In this document: in pieces, positions 26,887-37,869 of the stretch
Layout: every line of letters starts with the position of its first letter
Position numbering within the stretch: the stretch's first letter is position 1
Origin: Aquibium oceanicum
GTDB lineage: Bacteria > Pseudomonadota > Alphaproteobacteria > Rhizobiales > Rhizobiaceae
NCBI RefSeq assembly: GCF_001889605.1
Contig: NZ_CP018171.1
Coordinates: forward strand, 3,370,501 to 3,434,500
Length of the DNA: 64,000 nt
Direction of reading: 5' to 3'
The notes under the pieces: model-generated
Databases searched by the model: none
Told to the model about the DNA's origin: nothing
The model's input: the letters and a program-made list of their open reading frames with translations, nothing else
Translations under genes and position numbers: made by a program

Positions 26887-26912
26887 CTGCTGCTATACAT
26901 GTATAGCAGCAG
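26887..26912. promoter_or_regulatory. Perfect palindromic operator of the relBE-type pair
   Basis: CTGCTGCTATACA (26887-26899) followed directly by its exact reverse complement. The central TATACATGTATA may also supply a -10 element. It lies 10 bp before the antitoxin ATG, the usual position for RHH antitoxin autorepression. Confidence 0.75.
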
Positions 26913-26936
26913 GCTCGGTTCGGCAAGGGAATGGCC

Positions 26937-28586
26937 CTACCTCGTCAGCCGCTTGTACGTCATGCGGTGCGGGTTGACCGCCTCCGGGCCCATGCGACGG
27001 ATCTTGTCCTTTTCGTAGTCCTCGAAGTTACCCTCGAACCATTCGACGTGGCTGTCGCCCTCGAAGGAGAGCATGTGGGTGGCCATGCGGTCGAGGAACA
27101 TGCGGTCGTGGCTGATGATGACGGCGCAGCCGGCGAAGTTCTCCAGCGCGTCTTCCAGCGCCGCCAGCGTCTCTGTGTCGAGGTCGTTGGTCGGTTCGTC
27201 GAGGAGCAGAACGTTACCGCCGGTCTTCAGCATCTTGGCGAGGTGCACGCGGTTGCGCTGGCCGCCGGAGAGATTGCCGACCTTCTGCTGCTGGTCCTGG
27301 CCGCGGAAGTTGAACGAGGAGCAGTAGGCGCGCGTATTGGCGTCGTGCTTGCCGAGCTTGACCACTTCGGCGCCGCCGGAGATTTCCTCCCAGACGGTCT
27401 TGTTGGGGTCGAGCGTGTCGCGGCTCTGGTCGACATAGCCGAGCTTGACGGTCTCGCCGATGCGCACGGAGCCGTTGTCCGGCTTTTCCTGGCCGGTGAA
27501 CATGCGGAACAGCGTCGTCTTGCCGGCGCCGTTGGGGCCGATCACGCCGACGATGCCGCCGGGCGGAAGCTTGAAGGAGAGGTCGTCGATGAGCAGGCGG
27601 TCGCCGTAGCCCTTCGAAAGGCCCTCGACCTCGATGACGACGTTGCCCAGCCGCTCGCCGTGCGGGATGACGATCTGGGTGTCCGACGGGCGGCGGCTGT
27701 CGGCCGATTCGAGCAGCTGCTCGAAGGCGGCGATACGCGCCTTGGACTTGGCCTGGCGCGCCTTGGGGCTGGAGCCGATCCATTCGCGCTCGCGGGCGAT
27801 CGCCCGCTGGCGGGCGTCGTCCTCGCGGCCCTCCTGCTTCAGGCGCTTGGCCTTGGCTTCGAGATAGGCGGTGTAGTTGCCCTCGTAGGGGATGCCGCGG
27901 CCGCGGTCGAGCTCGAGGATCCAGCCGGTGACGTTGTCGAGGAAGTAGCGGTCGTGGGTGATGATCATCACGGCGCCGGGATAGGCGCGCAGGTGCTTTT
28001 CCAGCCACGCCGTGGTCTCGGCGTCAAGATGGTTGGTCGGCTCGTCGAGGAGGAGCAGGTCGGGCTGGCGCAGCAGAAGCTGGCAGAGCGCCACGCGGCG
28101 GCGCTCGCCGCCCGACAGCTTGGTGACGTCGGCCTCCTTGGGCGGGCAGCCGAGCGCTTCCATGGCCATCTCGACCTGCTGCTCGATGTCCCACAGGTTG
28201 AGCCGGTCCATCTCGTCCTGGAGCTTTGCCGCCTCGTCGGCCGTCTCGTCGGAATAGTTCATCATGAGCTCGTTGTAGCGCTCGATGATGGCCGTCTTGG
28301 CCTTCACGCCTTCCATGACGTTGCCGAACACGTCGAGCGCCGGATCGAGGTCGGGCTCCTGCGGCAGGTAGCCGACGGTGGCGCCATCGGCGAGCCAGGC
28401 CTCGCCCTGCCACTCCTTGTCGACGCCCGCCATGATGCGCAGGATGGTCGACTTGCCCGAGCCGTTGGGGCCCAGGATGCCGATCTTGGCTTCGGGATAG
28501 AAGGACAGGTGGATGTTTTCCAGCACCTTCTTGGCGCCGTAGGCCTTGGAGAGGCCTGACATGTGATAGATGAACTGGCGTGCCAT
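26937..28586 (-). CDS. ettA: Energy-dependent translational throttle protein EttA (ABC-F)
   Basis: This 549-residue ABC-F protein has two ATPase cassettes with Walker A GPNGSGKST and GPNGAGKTT, signature LSGGERRR and LSGGQRNR, and Walker B followed by DEPTNHLD and DEPTNDLD, joined by the charged linker with the arm region. Lack of membrane spans and the N-terminus QFIYHMSGLSKAYG identify EttA, which binds the ribosomal E site and gates the first peptide bond according to ATP/ADP level. Encoded alone. Confidence 0.93.
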   Translation of the reverse strand: MARQFIYHMSGLSKAYGAKKVLENIHLSFYPEAKIGILGPNGSGKSTILRIMAGVDKEWQGEAWLADGATVGYLPQEPDLDPALDVFGNVMEGVKAKTAIIERYNELMMNYSDETADEAAKLQDEMDRLNLWDIEQQVEMAMEALGCPPKEADVTKLSGGERRRVALCQLLLRQPDLLLLDEPTNHLDAETTAWLEKHLRAYPGAVMIITHDRYFLDNVTGWILELDRGRGIPYEGNYTAYLEAKAKRLKQEGREDDARQRAIAREREWIGSSPKARQAKSKARIAAFEQLLESADSRRPSDTQIVIPHGERLGNVVIEVEGLSKGYGDRLLIDDLSFKLPPGGIVGVIGPNGAGKTTLFRMFTGQEKPDNGSVRIGETVKLGYVDQSRDTLDPNKTVWEEISGGAEVVKLGKHDANTRAYCSSFNFRGQDQQQKVGNLSGGQRNRVHLAKMLKTGGNVLLLDEPTNDLDTETLAALEDALENFAGCAVIISHDRMFLDRMATHMLSFEGDSHVEWFEGNFEDYEKDKIRRMGPEAVNPHRMTYKRLTR

Positions 28587-28819
28587 GGGGCGCGTCGCAC
28601 TCCGTCGGATTCGAGGAAAAGCTGAAATTGTGCGCGCTATGTAGGCGAAAGCGCCGGCCGGGGCAATGCCGCCGGACAGCCATGCGCGCCATGCACTCGA
28701 CATCGGCGCGCACAAGGACTATCAGGCGCGCAAGATTGTCCGCGACGGATTTCGCCGCGCGCAGGCGGGACCCGTGGTTCGGGCGCCGCTTCATGGGCCC
28801 CATACCCCGAAAGTAGATC

Positions 28820-30832
<2,013 letters not shown>

Positions 30833-30840
30833 GGAGCCGG

Positions 30841-30957
30841 CGGCCCCCCTCCGTCGCCGCTGCGCGACGCCACCTCCCCACTGCGTGGGGTGGAGGATAA
30901 GACGTCACCCGCCGCAGCGCCCATCCTCCACCCGAAAACGTGGGGCGGAGGGAGGAA
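30841..30957. repeat. Palindromic intergenic repeat region after the helicase gene
   Basis: Contains a stem CCCCAC-TGC-GTGGGG (30876-30890) within a larger imperfect palindrome, then a second imperfect palindrome CCTCCACCC...GTGGGGCGGAGG. Such tandem GC-rich palindromes are a common rhizobial repeat type and may also end transcription of the helicase gene, though no T-run follows. The rest of the 287-bp gap to the SDR gene shows nothing else. Confidence 0.55.
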
Positions 30958-31119
30958 GCCGAAGCGGCGGCATTCCGGAGACTGATCACCGCAAGCCCTC
31001 GCGTCAGGCCTCCCCGATCGGTCGCCAAGCGTACAGCAGCCGGGAATTTAGGCTCGGCACTTGCCCTGCGGCCGGGAATGGTCCCGAATGCCCGGTCCCG
31101 CAACAGGAGGAAAAGCGCA

Positions 31120-31806
31120 ATGTCGACCGCACTGATCGTCGGCGTGGGTGACGGCCTGTCGGCCTCGCTCGCCCGAAAACTCGCCGCGCGGGGCATGAAG
31201 CTGGTGCTGGCCGCCCGCAAGGTGGACAAGCTCGAAGCGCTGGCAGCCGAGACCAACGGCGTGACGGTTTCCTGCGACGCGGCAAACGGCGAGGACGTCG
31301 AGGCACTGTTCGGGCGGACGGACGAGATGGGAGGCGACCTGGAGGTGGTGATCTACAATCCCTCGTCCCGGGTGCGCGGTCCGTTCGTCGACGTCGATCC
31401 GGGCGAGGTCCAGAAGGCGCTGCAGGTGACCGCCTTCGGCGCGTTTCTCGTGGCCCAGCAGGGAGCAAGGCGCATGCTGCCGCGCGGCAAGGGGACGATC
31501 CTGTTCACCGGTGCATCGGCCGGTGTGAAGGGCTATCCGCAGTCGGCATCCTTCGCGATGGGCAAGTTCGCGCTGCGCGGGCTGGCCCAGTCGATGGCAC
31601 GCGAACTGCATCCGAAGGGCATCCATGTCGGCCACGTCGTCATCGACGGGGCGATCCGGAATCCCGGCCGCACCGAGCCGGCCGACAAGCCCCATTCCAT
31701 GCTGGATCCGGATGCGATCGCCGAGACCTACATGCAGCTGATCGACCAGGACCGCAGTGCGTGGTCGTGGGAGGTTGAGGTGCGGCCTTGGGTGGAGACG
31801 TTCTGA
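31120..31806 (+). CDS. Short-chain dehydrogenase with Phe at the catalytic Tyr position
   Basis: This 228-residue SDR has a nucleotide-binding start VGVGDGLSASLA, NPSS near residue 82 instead of the canonical NNAG, and Ser133 in GASAG. The usual YxxxK reads SFAMGK, so Phe145 occupies the Tyr position while Lys149 remains. This substitution recurs in a known SDR subgroup and may mean a different chemistry or a binding role. The start at 31120 follows AGGAGG; upstream codons in frame lack coding character. Confidence 0.8.
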   Translation: MSTALIVGVGDGLSASLARKLAARGMKLVLAARKVDKLEALAAETNGVTVSCDAANGEDVEALFGRTDEMGGDLEVVIYNPSSRVRGPFVDVDPGEVQKALQVTAFGAFLVAQQGARRMLPRGKGTILFTGASAGVKGYPQSASFAMGKFALRGLAQSMARELHPKGIHVGHVVIDGAIRNPGRTEPADKPHSMLDPDAIAETYMQLIDQDRSAWSWEVEVRPWVETF

Positions 31807-31816
31807 CCGCCCTGCC

Positions 31817-32818
31817 CTATTGCAGGCCGGCGGCGTCGACGATGCCACCGGAGCAGCCGGGGTCGGCGGTCGGGGCGGCGGTGGAGATGAGGTCGGAGAG
31901 GTTTGTCTCGTCGTCGATCTCGCCGGAGAGGCCGATGGTGATCTCGCCGATCAGTCGGCGCCCGTTCGACGGATCGGTCACGCAGGAGACCCGCACGCGC
32001 GATCCGGCTCCCGGCCCGAAAGCGGTGTCGAAGGCGGCGCGGATCTGTGTCGAGGTCAGCGAGGCACCGATCTTGCCAGCGAAGAGGTCGCGCACGGCCG
32101 AGGCGTTGAGGGAGCGCATCAGCGCCAACGAATCGGCGTAGTATTCCTCCATCGTCCCGCCGTGGCAGGTGCCGTGCTTGGTCCATTCGTGGCGTTCGAG
32201 CAGCGAGGCCGTCCCGGGCATGACCTTCGCCAGTTCCGCACGCGTCGCGGCCTCCAGGGTCACCTCCGGCAGGTCGCCCCAGCGGCCGGCGCGGTCGTCC
32301 TGCTCTGCATTTGCCGCCACGCCGCAGTAGATGTTGGAAAAGGGCTGCGGCCAGAGGCCGTGAAGGGCGAAATGGCTGGCATCGAAACGATCCGGCGTCT
32401 GTGTCCGGCATTCCCTAGTGTCTGGCCTAGTCTCGCAGAAACCCGGCTGCCAGCTCGCAGCCAGCAGGAACTCGACGCGCCGCGGCTGCCTTGCGTGTTC
32501 TTCCGGAGACGGCGGAGCTGACGCGGGAGATTTGTCGGCATGCACGCCGCAGCTCACGGCTACCCAGCGGCGATCGGGCTCGGCATCGGGGACGCGGATC
32601 AGGTAGTGGCTCGGCGGCTGCCTGTTGCCGGCCAGCATCTCGTAGGCCTGTCCAGCTTTCGTGGTCACACCGCCCGGATTGGCGCCGTTGCGGATCGATT
32701 GCGTGGCGGCGCATTCCCTTCCGGCGATGAACAGGCCGTCGAGACGCACCTCGGCATTTGCGGATGACGCAAGAAGAACGATCAGGGCGGCCAGGGCCTG
32801 AAGCCCGAACGCGCGCAT
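31817..32818 (-). CDS. Ribonuclease T2 family enzyme, secreted
   Basis: This 333-residue protein has a signal peptide (cut after SSANA) and both T2 active-site blocks: FALHGLWP with His153 and RHEWTKHGTC with Glu211 and His215. T2 enzymes cleave RNA through 2',3'-cyclic phosphates and here would act in the periplasm or outside. It is longer than E. coli RNase I because about 125 residues precede the first active-site block, with Cys pairs that may be disulfide-bonded. Start ATG 32818. It converges on the SDR gene. Confidence 0.9.
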   Translation of the reverse strand: MRAFGLQALAALIVLLASSANAEVRLDGLFIAGRECAATQSIRNGANPGGVTTKAGQAYEMLAGNRQPPSHYLIRVPDAEPDRRWVAVSCGVHADKSPASAPPSPEEHARQPRRVEFLLAASWQPGFCETRPDTRECRTQTPDRFDASHFALHGLWPQPFSNIYCGVAANAEQDDRAGRWGDLPEVTLEAATRAELAKVMPGTASLLERHEWTKHGTCHGGTMEEYYADSLALMRSLNASAVRDLFAGKIGASLTSTQIRAAFDTAFGPGAGSRVRVSCVTDPSNGRRLIGEITIGLSGEIDDETNLSDLISTAAPTADPGCSGGIVDAAGLQ

Positions 32819-32932
32819 GGCAGTCTCCCCCGGATTGCTTCGAGTTGCTTCATCCTAGACCGGAAACCATGCGCGAAGTGTGACGCGGGGCACGATCCCA
32901 GCCAGGACGTCAGCGACCAGAAGTGCCCGTGC

Positions 32933-33715
32933 TCAAGCCCCCATGGTCTGGCTGCGGTGCGCCCAGCCGGTCATGCGCATCTCGATCCACGCCATGAGGG
33001 CGTACATGACGATGCCCTCGATCGCCAGCATGACGAGGCCGGCAAAGACCAGCGGCACGTTGAACTGCGACTGCGCGCCCAGCATCATGTGGCCGAGCCC
33101 GGAATTGGCAGCCACCGTTTCGGAGATGACCGAGCCGACGAAGGCGAGCGTGATGGCGATCTTCAGCGAGCCGAAGAAATACGGCATCGAGCGCGGGATG
33201 CCGACCTTGAGCATGATGTCCATCTTCTTCGCGCCCAGCGCCCTCAGCACGTCCTCCATCTCCGGCTCGATGGTGGCGAGGCCGGTGGCGACGTTCACCA
33301 CGATCGGGAAGAAGGCGATGAGGAAGGCCGTCAGCACGGCGGGAATCGTGCCGATGCCGAACCAGATGACCAGCACCGGCACCAGCGCGACCTTGGGGAT
33401 GGCGTTGAAGCCGACCATCAGCGGATAGAGCCCCGCATAGATGAAGCGCGACCAGCCGACGAGGATGCCGAGCGCCAGCCCGCCCACGACGGCGAGCACG
33501 AAGCCGGCCACGGTCGTGTAGAGCGTCTGGAGCGAGTTCTTCCAGATCGCCGACCAGTACTGCACGATGGCGCCGGCGATCACCGTCGGCGCCGGCAGGA
33601 TGTATTGCGGAATGGCGAAGACCCGCACCGCCGCCTCCCAGACCACGAAGAGCGCCGCCGTATAGAGCCACGGCGCGGCCTTCACCCAGTCGATGCCTGC
33701 ACGGGGCGCGCTCAT
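32933..33715 (-). CDS. ABC transporter permease, nitrate/sulfonate/pyrimidine-precursor type
   Basis: This 260-residue inner-membrane permease has six hydrophobic segments and the EAA-type cytoplasmic loop (EPEMEDVLRALGAKKMDIMLKVGIPRSMPYFFGSLK), as in the SsuC/TauC/ThiX group. The gene overlaps the ATPase gene by four bases and is the last of three genes for one importer. Substrate cannot be inferred from the permease. Confidence 0.88.
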   Translation of the reverse strand: MSAPRAGIDWVKAAPWLYTAALFVVWEAAVRVFAIPQYILPAPTVIAGAIVQYWSAIWKNSLQTLYTTVAGFVLAVVGGLALGILVGWSRFIYAGLYPLMVGFNAIPKVALVPVLVIWFGIGTIPAVLTAFLIAFFPIVVNVATGLATIEPEMEDVLRALGAKKMDIMLKVGIPRSMPYFFGSLKIAITLAFVGSVISETVAANSGLGHMMLGAQSQFNVPLVFAGLVMLAIEGIVMYALMAWIEMRMTGWAHRSQTMGA

Positions 33716-34500
33716 GCGGCCTTCCTCGCGTCTGCGATCGAGCCGCGCAGTTCGTGCACCACGTCGTTGAACTCCTTTTCATACATGAGTTCGAGGTCGC
33801 GTGGCCGCGCGAACGGCACCTTGCGTTCCTCGATCACCCGGCCGGGCCGCGAGCTCATGACGAAGATGCGGTCGGCGAGGAAGACCGCCTCGCGCAGATC
33901 GTGCGTGACCAGCACGATCGTGACGCCTTGCGCGGCATGCAGATCGCGGATGACGCACCACAACTCCTCGCGTGTGAAGGAATCCAGCGCCCCGAACGGT
34001 TCGTCGAGCATCAGGAGGTCGGGTTCGTGGATCAGCGCGCGGCAGAGGTTCGCCCGCTGCTGCATGCCGCCGGAGAGCTGCCAGGGGAACTTCTGCCCGA
34101 ACCCCTTGAGGCCGACCGTTTCGAGCAGCGCCTCCGCCTTCGCGACATACTCCGCCTTGTGGGCGCGCAGCCTGCCGCGATGGCGCTGCACCACCTCCAG
34201 CGGCAAAAGGATGTTGTCCAGCGTCGTTCGCCACGGCAGCATGGTCGGGTTCTGGAACGCCATGCCGACGATGGAGACCGGCTTGGTGACCCGCTCGCCG
34301 GCCACCACGACGGAGCCCCCTTGCGGAATGTAGAGGCCGGTCACGAGCTTCATCAAAGTGGACTTGCCGCAGCCGGACGGACCGACCACCGCGGCGAATT
34401 CACCCTTGGCGACCGACAGCGTCAGGTCCTGGACGGCGAGCAGCCCTTCCGGGCCGCCATAGCGCATGTCGACATGCTCGATCGCGACGAGCGGCTGCAT
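33712..34500 (-). CDS. ABC transporter ATPase, nitrate/sulfonate type
   Basis: This 262-residue ATPase has Walker A GPSGCGKST, signature LSGGMQQRA, Walker B LLMLDEPFGALD and the switch His in LVTHDL. It powers the importer encoded with the permease and binding-protein genes. A 21-bp gap separates it from the binding-protein stop. Confidence 0.92.
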   Translation of the reverse strand: MQPLVAIEHVDMRYGGPEGLLAVQDLTLSVAKGEFAAVVGPSGCGKSTLMKLVTGLYIPQGGSVVVAGERVTKPVSIVGMAFQNPTMLPWRTTLDNILLPLEVVQRHRGRLRAHKAEYVAKAEALLETVGLKGFGQKFPWQLSGGMQQRANLCRALIHEPDLLMLDEPFGALDSFTREELWCVIRDLHAAQGVTIVLVTHDLREAVFLADRIFVMSSRPGRVIEERKVPFARPRDLELMYEKEFNDVVHELRGSIADARKAA

Positions 34501-34521
34501 CCCCGAGCCCCCTTCCCCGGA

Positions 34522-35562
34522 TCAGGGGAGCATCCGCTCCTCCTTGGGAGGAAGGTAGCTGGAATTGAACACCTCTTCCGCCGTCACCTTGCCCTGCAGC
34601 CCCATCGAGAGCTTCAGGAGGTCGATCGACTTCGTCAGCTTCTCCTCGTCGATGCCGCCGAACCCGTTTTCCTGGACCCACGGCGTATTGATGTTCATCG
34701 AATTCGCCATCTCCAGCCGCTCGACCTCGATCTCCTTGGTGAGGATCTCGTTGCGCGACATGACCGCGTCGACGCCGGCTTCCGGGTCGGAGACGGCATC
34801 GGCAAAGCCCTTCGCGAGCGCCTTCAGGAAGCCCTTGACCGCATCGGGATTGGCCGCGGCGAAGTCCTCGTTGACCATGACCGCGTTGCCGTAGAGGTCG
34901 AGCCCGTGGTCGGCCATCAGAATGGTGACGATGTCGTCTTCGGGGATGCCCTGCGCCTTGAGGTTGAGCACGCTCGAGAAGGCGAAGCCGAAGATCGCAT
35001 CCACCGCGCCCTGCGCCAGCATGGGCTCGCGGACCGGGAAGCCGACGTTCTCGATCGTGATGTTCGAGGTATCGATGTCGGCGACCTCGACGAAGACCGG
35101 CCATTGGCCGAAGGCCGCGTCCGGCGGCGGCGCGCCGAGCTTCTTGCCTTCCAGAGACTTCGGATCCTCGGTGATGCCCTGCGCCTTGCGCCCGATGACG
35201 GCGAAGGGCGGCTTGTCGTAGACCATCATCACGGCCTCGACCTTCTGCGAGGGATCCTCGTCCAGGAACTTGATCAGCGCGTTGATGTCGCCGAAGCCCA
35301 TGTCGTAGGCGCCGGTCGCGACCCGCGGGATGGATTCGCGCGAACCCGCGCCGGTGTCGATCGTGACGTTCAGGCCTTCAGCCTCGAAATAGCCCTTGTC
35401 GATCGCGAGCAGGAACCCCGCCGCCGGACCTTCGAACTTCCAGTCCAGCGTGAACTTGACGTCGGTCTGCGCCTGGGCGGCGTGCATGCCGGCGGCGCTG
35501 AGCGCGGCGGCAGACAGGATGGTCGCCGTGGCAAGCGAGAAAAGGCGTCTGGTGAGGAACAT
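34522..35562 (-). CDS. NMT1/THI5-type substrate-binding protein
   Basis: This 346-residue periplasmic binding protein has a signal peptide ending near AAQAQ, then KFTLDWKFEGPAAGFLLAIDKGYFEAEGL, typical of the NMT1/THI5-like fold. Such proteins bind thiamine pyrimidine precursors, riboflavin, taurine, sulfonates or related small anions. The ATG at 35562 follows GGAG; extra in-frame codons upstream lack a signal sequence. It is the first gene of the three-gene importer. No TPP or FMN riboswitch is visible upstream, so a vitamin substrate has no support. Confidence 0.88.
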   Translation of the reverse strand: MFLTRRLFSLATATILSAAALSAAGMHAAQAQTDVKFTLDWKFEGPAAGFLLAIDKGYFEAEGLNVTIDTGAGSRESIPRVATGAYDMGFGDINALIKFLDEDPSQKVEAVMMVYDKPPFAVIGRKAQGITEDPKSLEGKKLGAPPPDAAFGQWPVFVEVADIDTSNITIENVGFPVREPMLAQGAVDAIFGFAFSSVLNLKAQGIPEDDIVTILMADHGLDLYGNAVMVNEDFAAANPDAVKGFLKALAKGFADAVSDPEAGVDAVMSRNEILTKEIEVERLEMANSMNINTPWVQENGFGGIDEEKLTKSIDLLKLSMGLQGKVTAEEVFNSSYLPPKEERMLP

Positions 35563-35808
35563 AGGCACACTCCGAAGGGATTGACTTCGGTGGCAATGAA
35601 ACATCGCAGAACCGACTTGGCAAGAGCGATGTGCCCAAGGTTTTGGCACGCCCTACGCCTGAACAATCGCTGGGCATTCCGCCGCCCCACAAGACTGGAG
35701 GAAGGCTGGTGTCGCATTGTCGTCCCGGCGGAGGGCGCCACCGGCGGCAGACGGTTGTAATCACCTCCGCAAATCCGTACGCAAGGGGGATTCACGAAAG
35801 GACACGAT

Positions 35809-35961
35809 ATGGCGCGAACACCAAACTACGACTTCGAGCGGAAGGAACGCGAGCGCCAGAAGGCGGCGAAGAAGGCCGAGAAGCTGGCCGCGAAAGCTGC
35901 CGCCAAGGAACGCGAAAAAGCCGAGGCGGAAACCGAATCCACCTCGACCGAAGACAAGTAG
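35809..35961 (+). CDS. 50-residue highly charged Lys/Glu/Ala helix protein
   Basis: AAAGGAC lies ahead of ATG 35809; 50 codons follow. After MARTPNYDFER the protein is an unbroken Lys/Arg/Glu/Ala run that must be one long charged helix, ending ESTSTEDK. Comparable short proteins occur through the Rhizobiales as I recall them. Function unknown. Missed by length cut-offs. A GC hairpin (GCCGGCC/GGCCGGC, 35981-35998) without T-run follows. Confidence 0.65.
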   Translation: MARTPNYDFERKERERQKAAKKAEKLAAKAAAKEREKAEAETESTSTEDK

Positions 35962-36007
35962 CAGGACGTTGGAAAGACCAGCCGGCCAGACGGCCGGCCG
36001 GGGTCCG

Positions 36008-36268
36008 TCAGCCCGGGACCTTGTCGCTCACCAGGAGATCCGCCTCGCGCGCGGCCGCGACGAAAGCGCGCCGGGCCGTCATGGCCGGCTTGCCGCTGGA
36101 GACGGCATCGTGGCAGGCCTGGAGAGCGGCGCGGTGCTTCGCGCTTCTCTTTCCCTGCCAGCCGTTGAGGAGATAGTCGGACGCCTCGCGCGGTGAGGAG
36201 AGAACCTTGCTGTCGCCCTCGTTGCCCGTCTTGACGGTCACCGGTACTTCGAAATGATTTTTTTGCAT
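36008..36268 (-). CDS. DUF982-family protein
   Basis: This 86-residue protein fits DUF982, a small family nearly confined to rhizobia: FEVPVTV, then SPREASDYLLNGWQG, HRAALQACHDAVSSG and ARRAFVAAAREADLLV. Function unknown. Encoded alone, divergent from a lysophospholipase-like gene. Confidence 0.8.
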   Translation of the reverse strand: MQKNHFEVPVTVKTGNEGDSKVLSSPREASDYLLNGWQGKRSAKHRAALQACHDAVSSGKPAMTARRAFVAAAREADLLVSDKVPG

Positions 36269-36422
36269 GGCCGCTCATAGACCATCGGGATGGCGAAAGC
36301 GAGGCTCATGACGCCTTTGCGCGATATGACCGCGACGATTGCCGGTTCTGCCGCTAAGCACACGCGGCGATCCAGTTGACGCGGCGGCGCTCCTGCCGAA
36401 TTGTCCCAGGCAGGAGGACCCC

Positions 36423-37370
36423 ATGCCTTTCGATCAAAAAGCCGAAATTTCCGCACCGTCGGGCGCGCAGCTGAACCTCTACGGGAAGCGCCCGCCGGGT
36501 GCCGTCCGCGCCGTCGTGCAGGTCAACCACGGGCTCGCCGAACACGCCGCCCGCTACGGGCGCTTCGCCGACCATCTGGCGGACCACGGCATCGCGACCT
36601 TCGCGCACGACCATCGAGGACACGGCGCGACGCGCACGCCCGACGCGCCGCCCGGCATGTTTTCGCGCGAGGGAAACGGCGCGAAGAAGGTGATCTCCGA
36701 CGTTCTGGCGGTGCACGACCACATCGCCGGCGAGATGCCGGGGGTGCCGGTGATCGTGTTCGGGCACTCGATGGGCGGGCTGATCGCGCTGAACTTCCTG
36801 CTGCAGCATTCGGACCGCGTTGCCGCGGCCGCGATCTGGAACGCGAATTTTTCCGCAGGTCTCGCCGGCCGGGCCGCGCAGGCCGTCCTCGCCTGGGAAA
36901 AGTTCCGGCTCGGGTCCGACGTCCCCTCCCGCATCCTGCCGAAGCTGACCTTCCAGGCCTGGGCGAAAGGAATTCCCGACCGGCGGACCGAATTCGACTG
37001 GCTGTCGCGCGATCCGGCAGAGGTCGACAAGTACATCGCCGACCCGCTCTGCGGCTGGGACGCTTCGGTTACGATGTGGCGCGACGTCTTCGATCTCATC
37101 TTCGCGGGTGCAGACGACGCCGGGTTTTCCGGCATCCGCCGCGACCTGCCGGTGATGATCGTGGGTGGCGAGAAGGACCCGGCGACCGACGGCGGCAAGG
37201 CAACGAAGGACCTCGCCAGGCGGATGGAGGCGATGGGTTTTTCGAATCTGACTTCAACGGTTTACGCGGGGACGCGGCACGAGAGCCTGAACGAGGTGAA
37301 TCGCGAGGAGGTGATGGGGGATTTCGTGGCGTGGGTGGAGGGTGCGCTGTCGTTGCAAAACCTATCGTGA
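36423..37370 (+). CDS. Alpha/beta hydrolase, lysophospholipase/monoacylglycerol lipase type
   Basis: This 315-residue hydrolase has the nucleophile elbow GHSMGG (Ser near residue 117), an upstream HGLAEHAARYG, HDHRGHGAT and an Asp/His pair in VGGEKDPATD and GTRHESLNE. These features match PldB/monoglyceride lipase-like enzymes that hydrolyse lysophospholipids or monoacylglycerols. AGGAGG precedes ATG 36423. No signal peptide is seen, so it should be cytoplasmic. Confidence 0.85.
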   Translation: MPFDQKAEISAPSGAQLNLYGKRPPGAVRAVVQVNHGLAEHAARYGRFADHLADHGIATFAHDHRGHGATRTPDAPPGMFSREGNGAKKVISDVLAVHDHIAGEMPGVPVIVFGHSMGGLIALNFLLQHSDRVAAAAIWNANFSAGLAGRAAQAVLAWEKFRLGSDVPSRILPKLTFQAWAKGIPDRRTEFDWLSRDPAEVDKYIADPLCGWDASVTMWRDVFDLIFAGADDAGFSGIRRDLPVMIVGGEKDPATDGGKATKDLARRMEAMGFSNLTSTVYAGTRHESLNEVNREEVMGDFVAWVEGALSLQNLS

Positions 37371-37397
37371 TGGGTGACCTAGCGCAGGAAGGAATCC

Positions 37398-37802
37398 ATG
37401 GCTGACATAACCGACGCCGAACTCGACGCCTTCGTTTCGGAAGGTTCTTCGAATGCGGGTGAGCTGCGTGCGTCGTCGGCGCGGTATGATTCAAAGAGCA
37501 AACGGATCGTCGTAGAGCTCACCAACGGCTGCACTTTCGCTTTCCCGCCTTCGCTCGCTCAGGGGTTGGAAAGCGCAACGGATGCGGAACTCGCCGAGAT
37601 CGAGGTCCTGGGAGCGGGTTATGGCCTCCACTGGGAAAGGCTCGACGTCGACTTCACCGTACAAGGTCTGATTTCCGGCGTGTTTGGAACCGCATCATGG
37701 ATGGCCCGGAGGGCGGGCAAGGCGACGTCGGCCGCGAAGGCGGCGGCCGCGCGCGCGAATCGGGCCAAGGGTGGCCGACCGCCAAAGAGCGCACGGCGAT
37801 AG
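37398..37802 (+). CDS. DUF2442-family protein with basic tail
   Basis: This 134-residue protein holds a DUF2442 domain (SKRIVVELTNGCTFAFPP to GYGLHWERLDVDFTVQGL) followed by GVFGTASWMARRAG and an Ala/Lys/Arg-rich tail ending GRPPKSARR, which could contact nucleic acid. DUF2442 proteins often accompany toxin genes, but none lies adjacent here. It follows the hydrolase gene after 27 bp. Confidence 0.78.
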   Translation: MADITDAELDAFVSEGSSNAGELRASSARYDSKSKRIVVELTNGCTFAFPPSLAQGLESATDAELAEIEVLGAGYGLHWERLDVDFTVQGLISGVFGTASWMARRAGKATSAAKAAAARANRAKGGRPPKSARR

Positions 37803-37869
37803 CTGCGTGACAGTCGCCCGCCGCGTCTGCTAGGCACGCGGCATCGTTCGCCTGGAGCTTTTTCTACCC

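Noticed and set aside
28637-28816. Possible small minus-strand gene upstream of ettA
   Set aside because: The frame is Arg-rich without a ribosome site or known family and covers the divergent ettA/helicase promoter region.
35563-35800. Thiamine or FMN riboswitch upstream of the NMT1/THI5-type binding protein
   Set aside because: No conserved TPP or FMN aptamer core sequences are seen on the minus strand.
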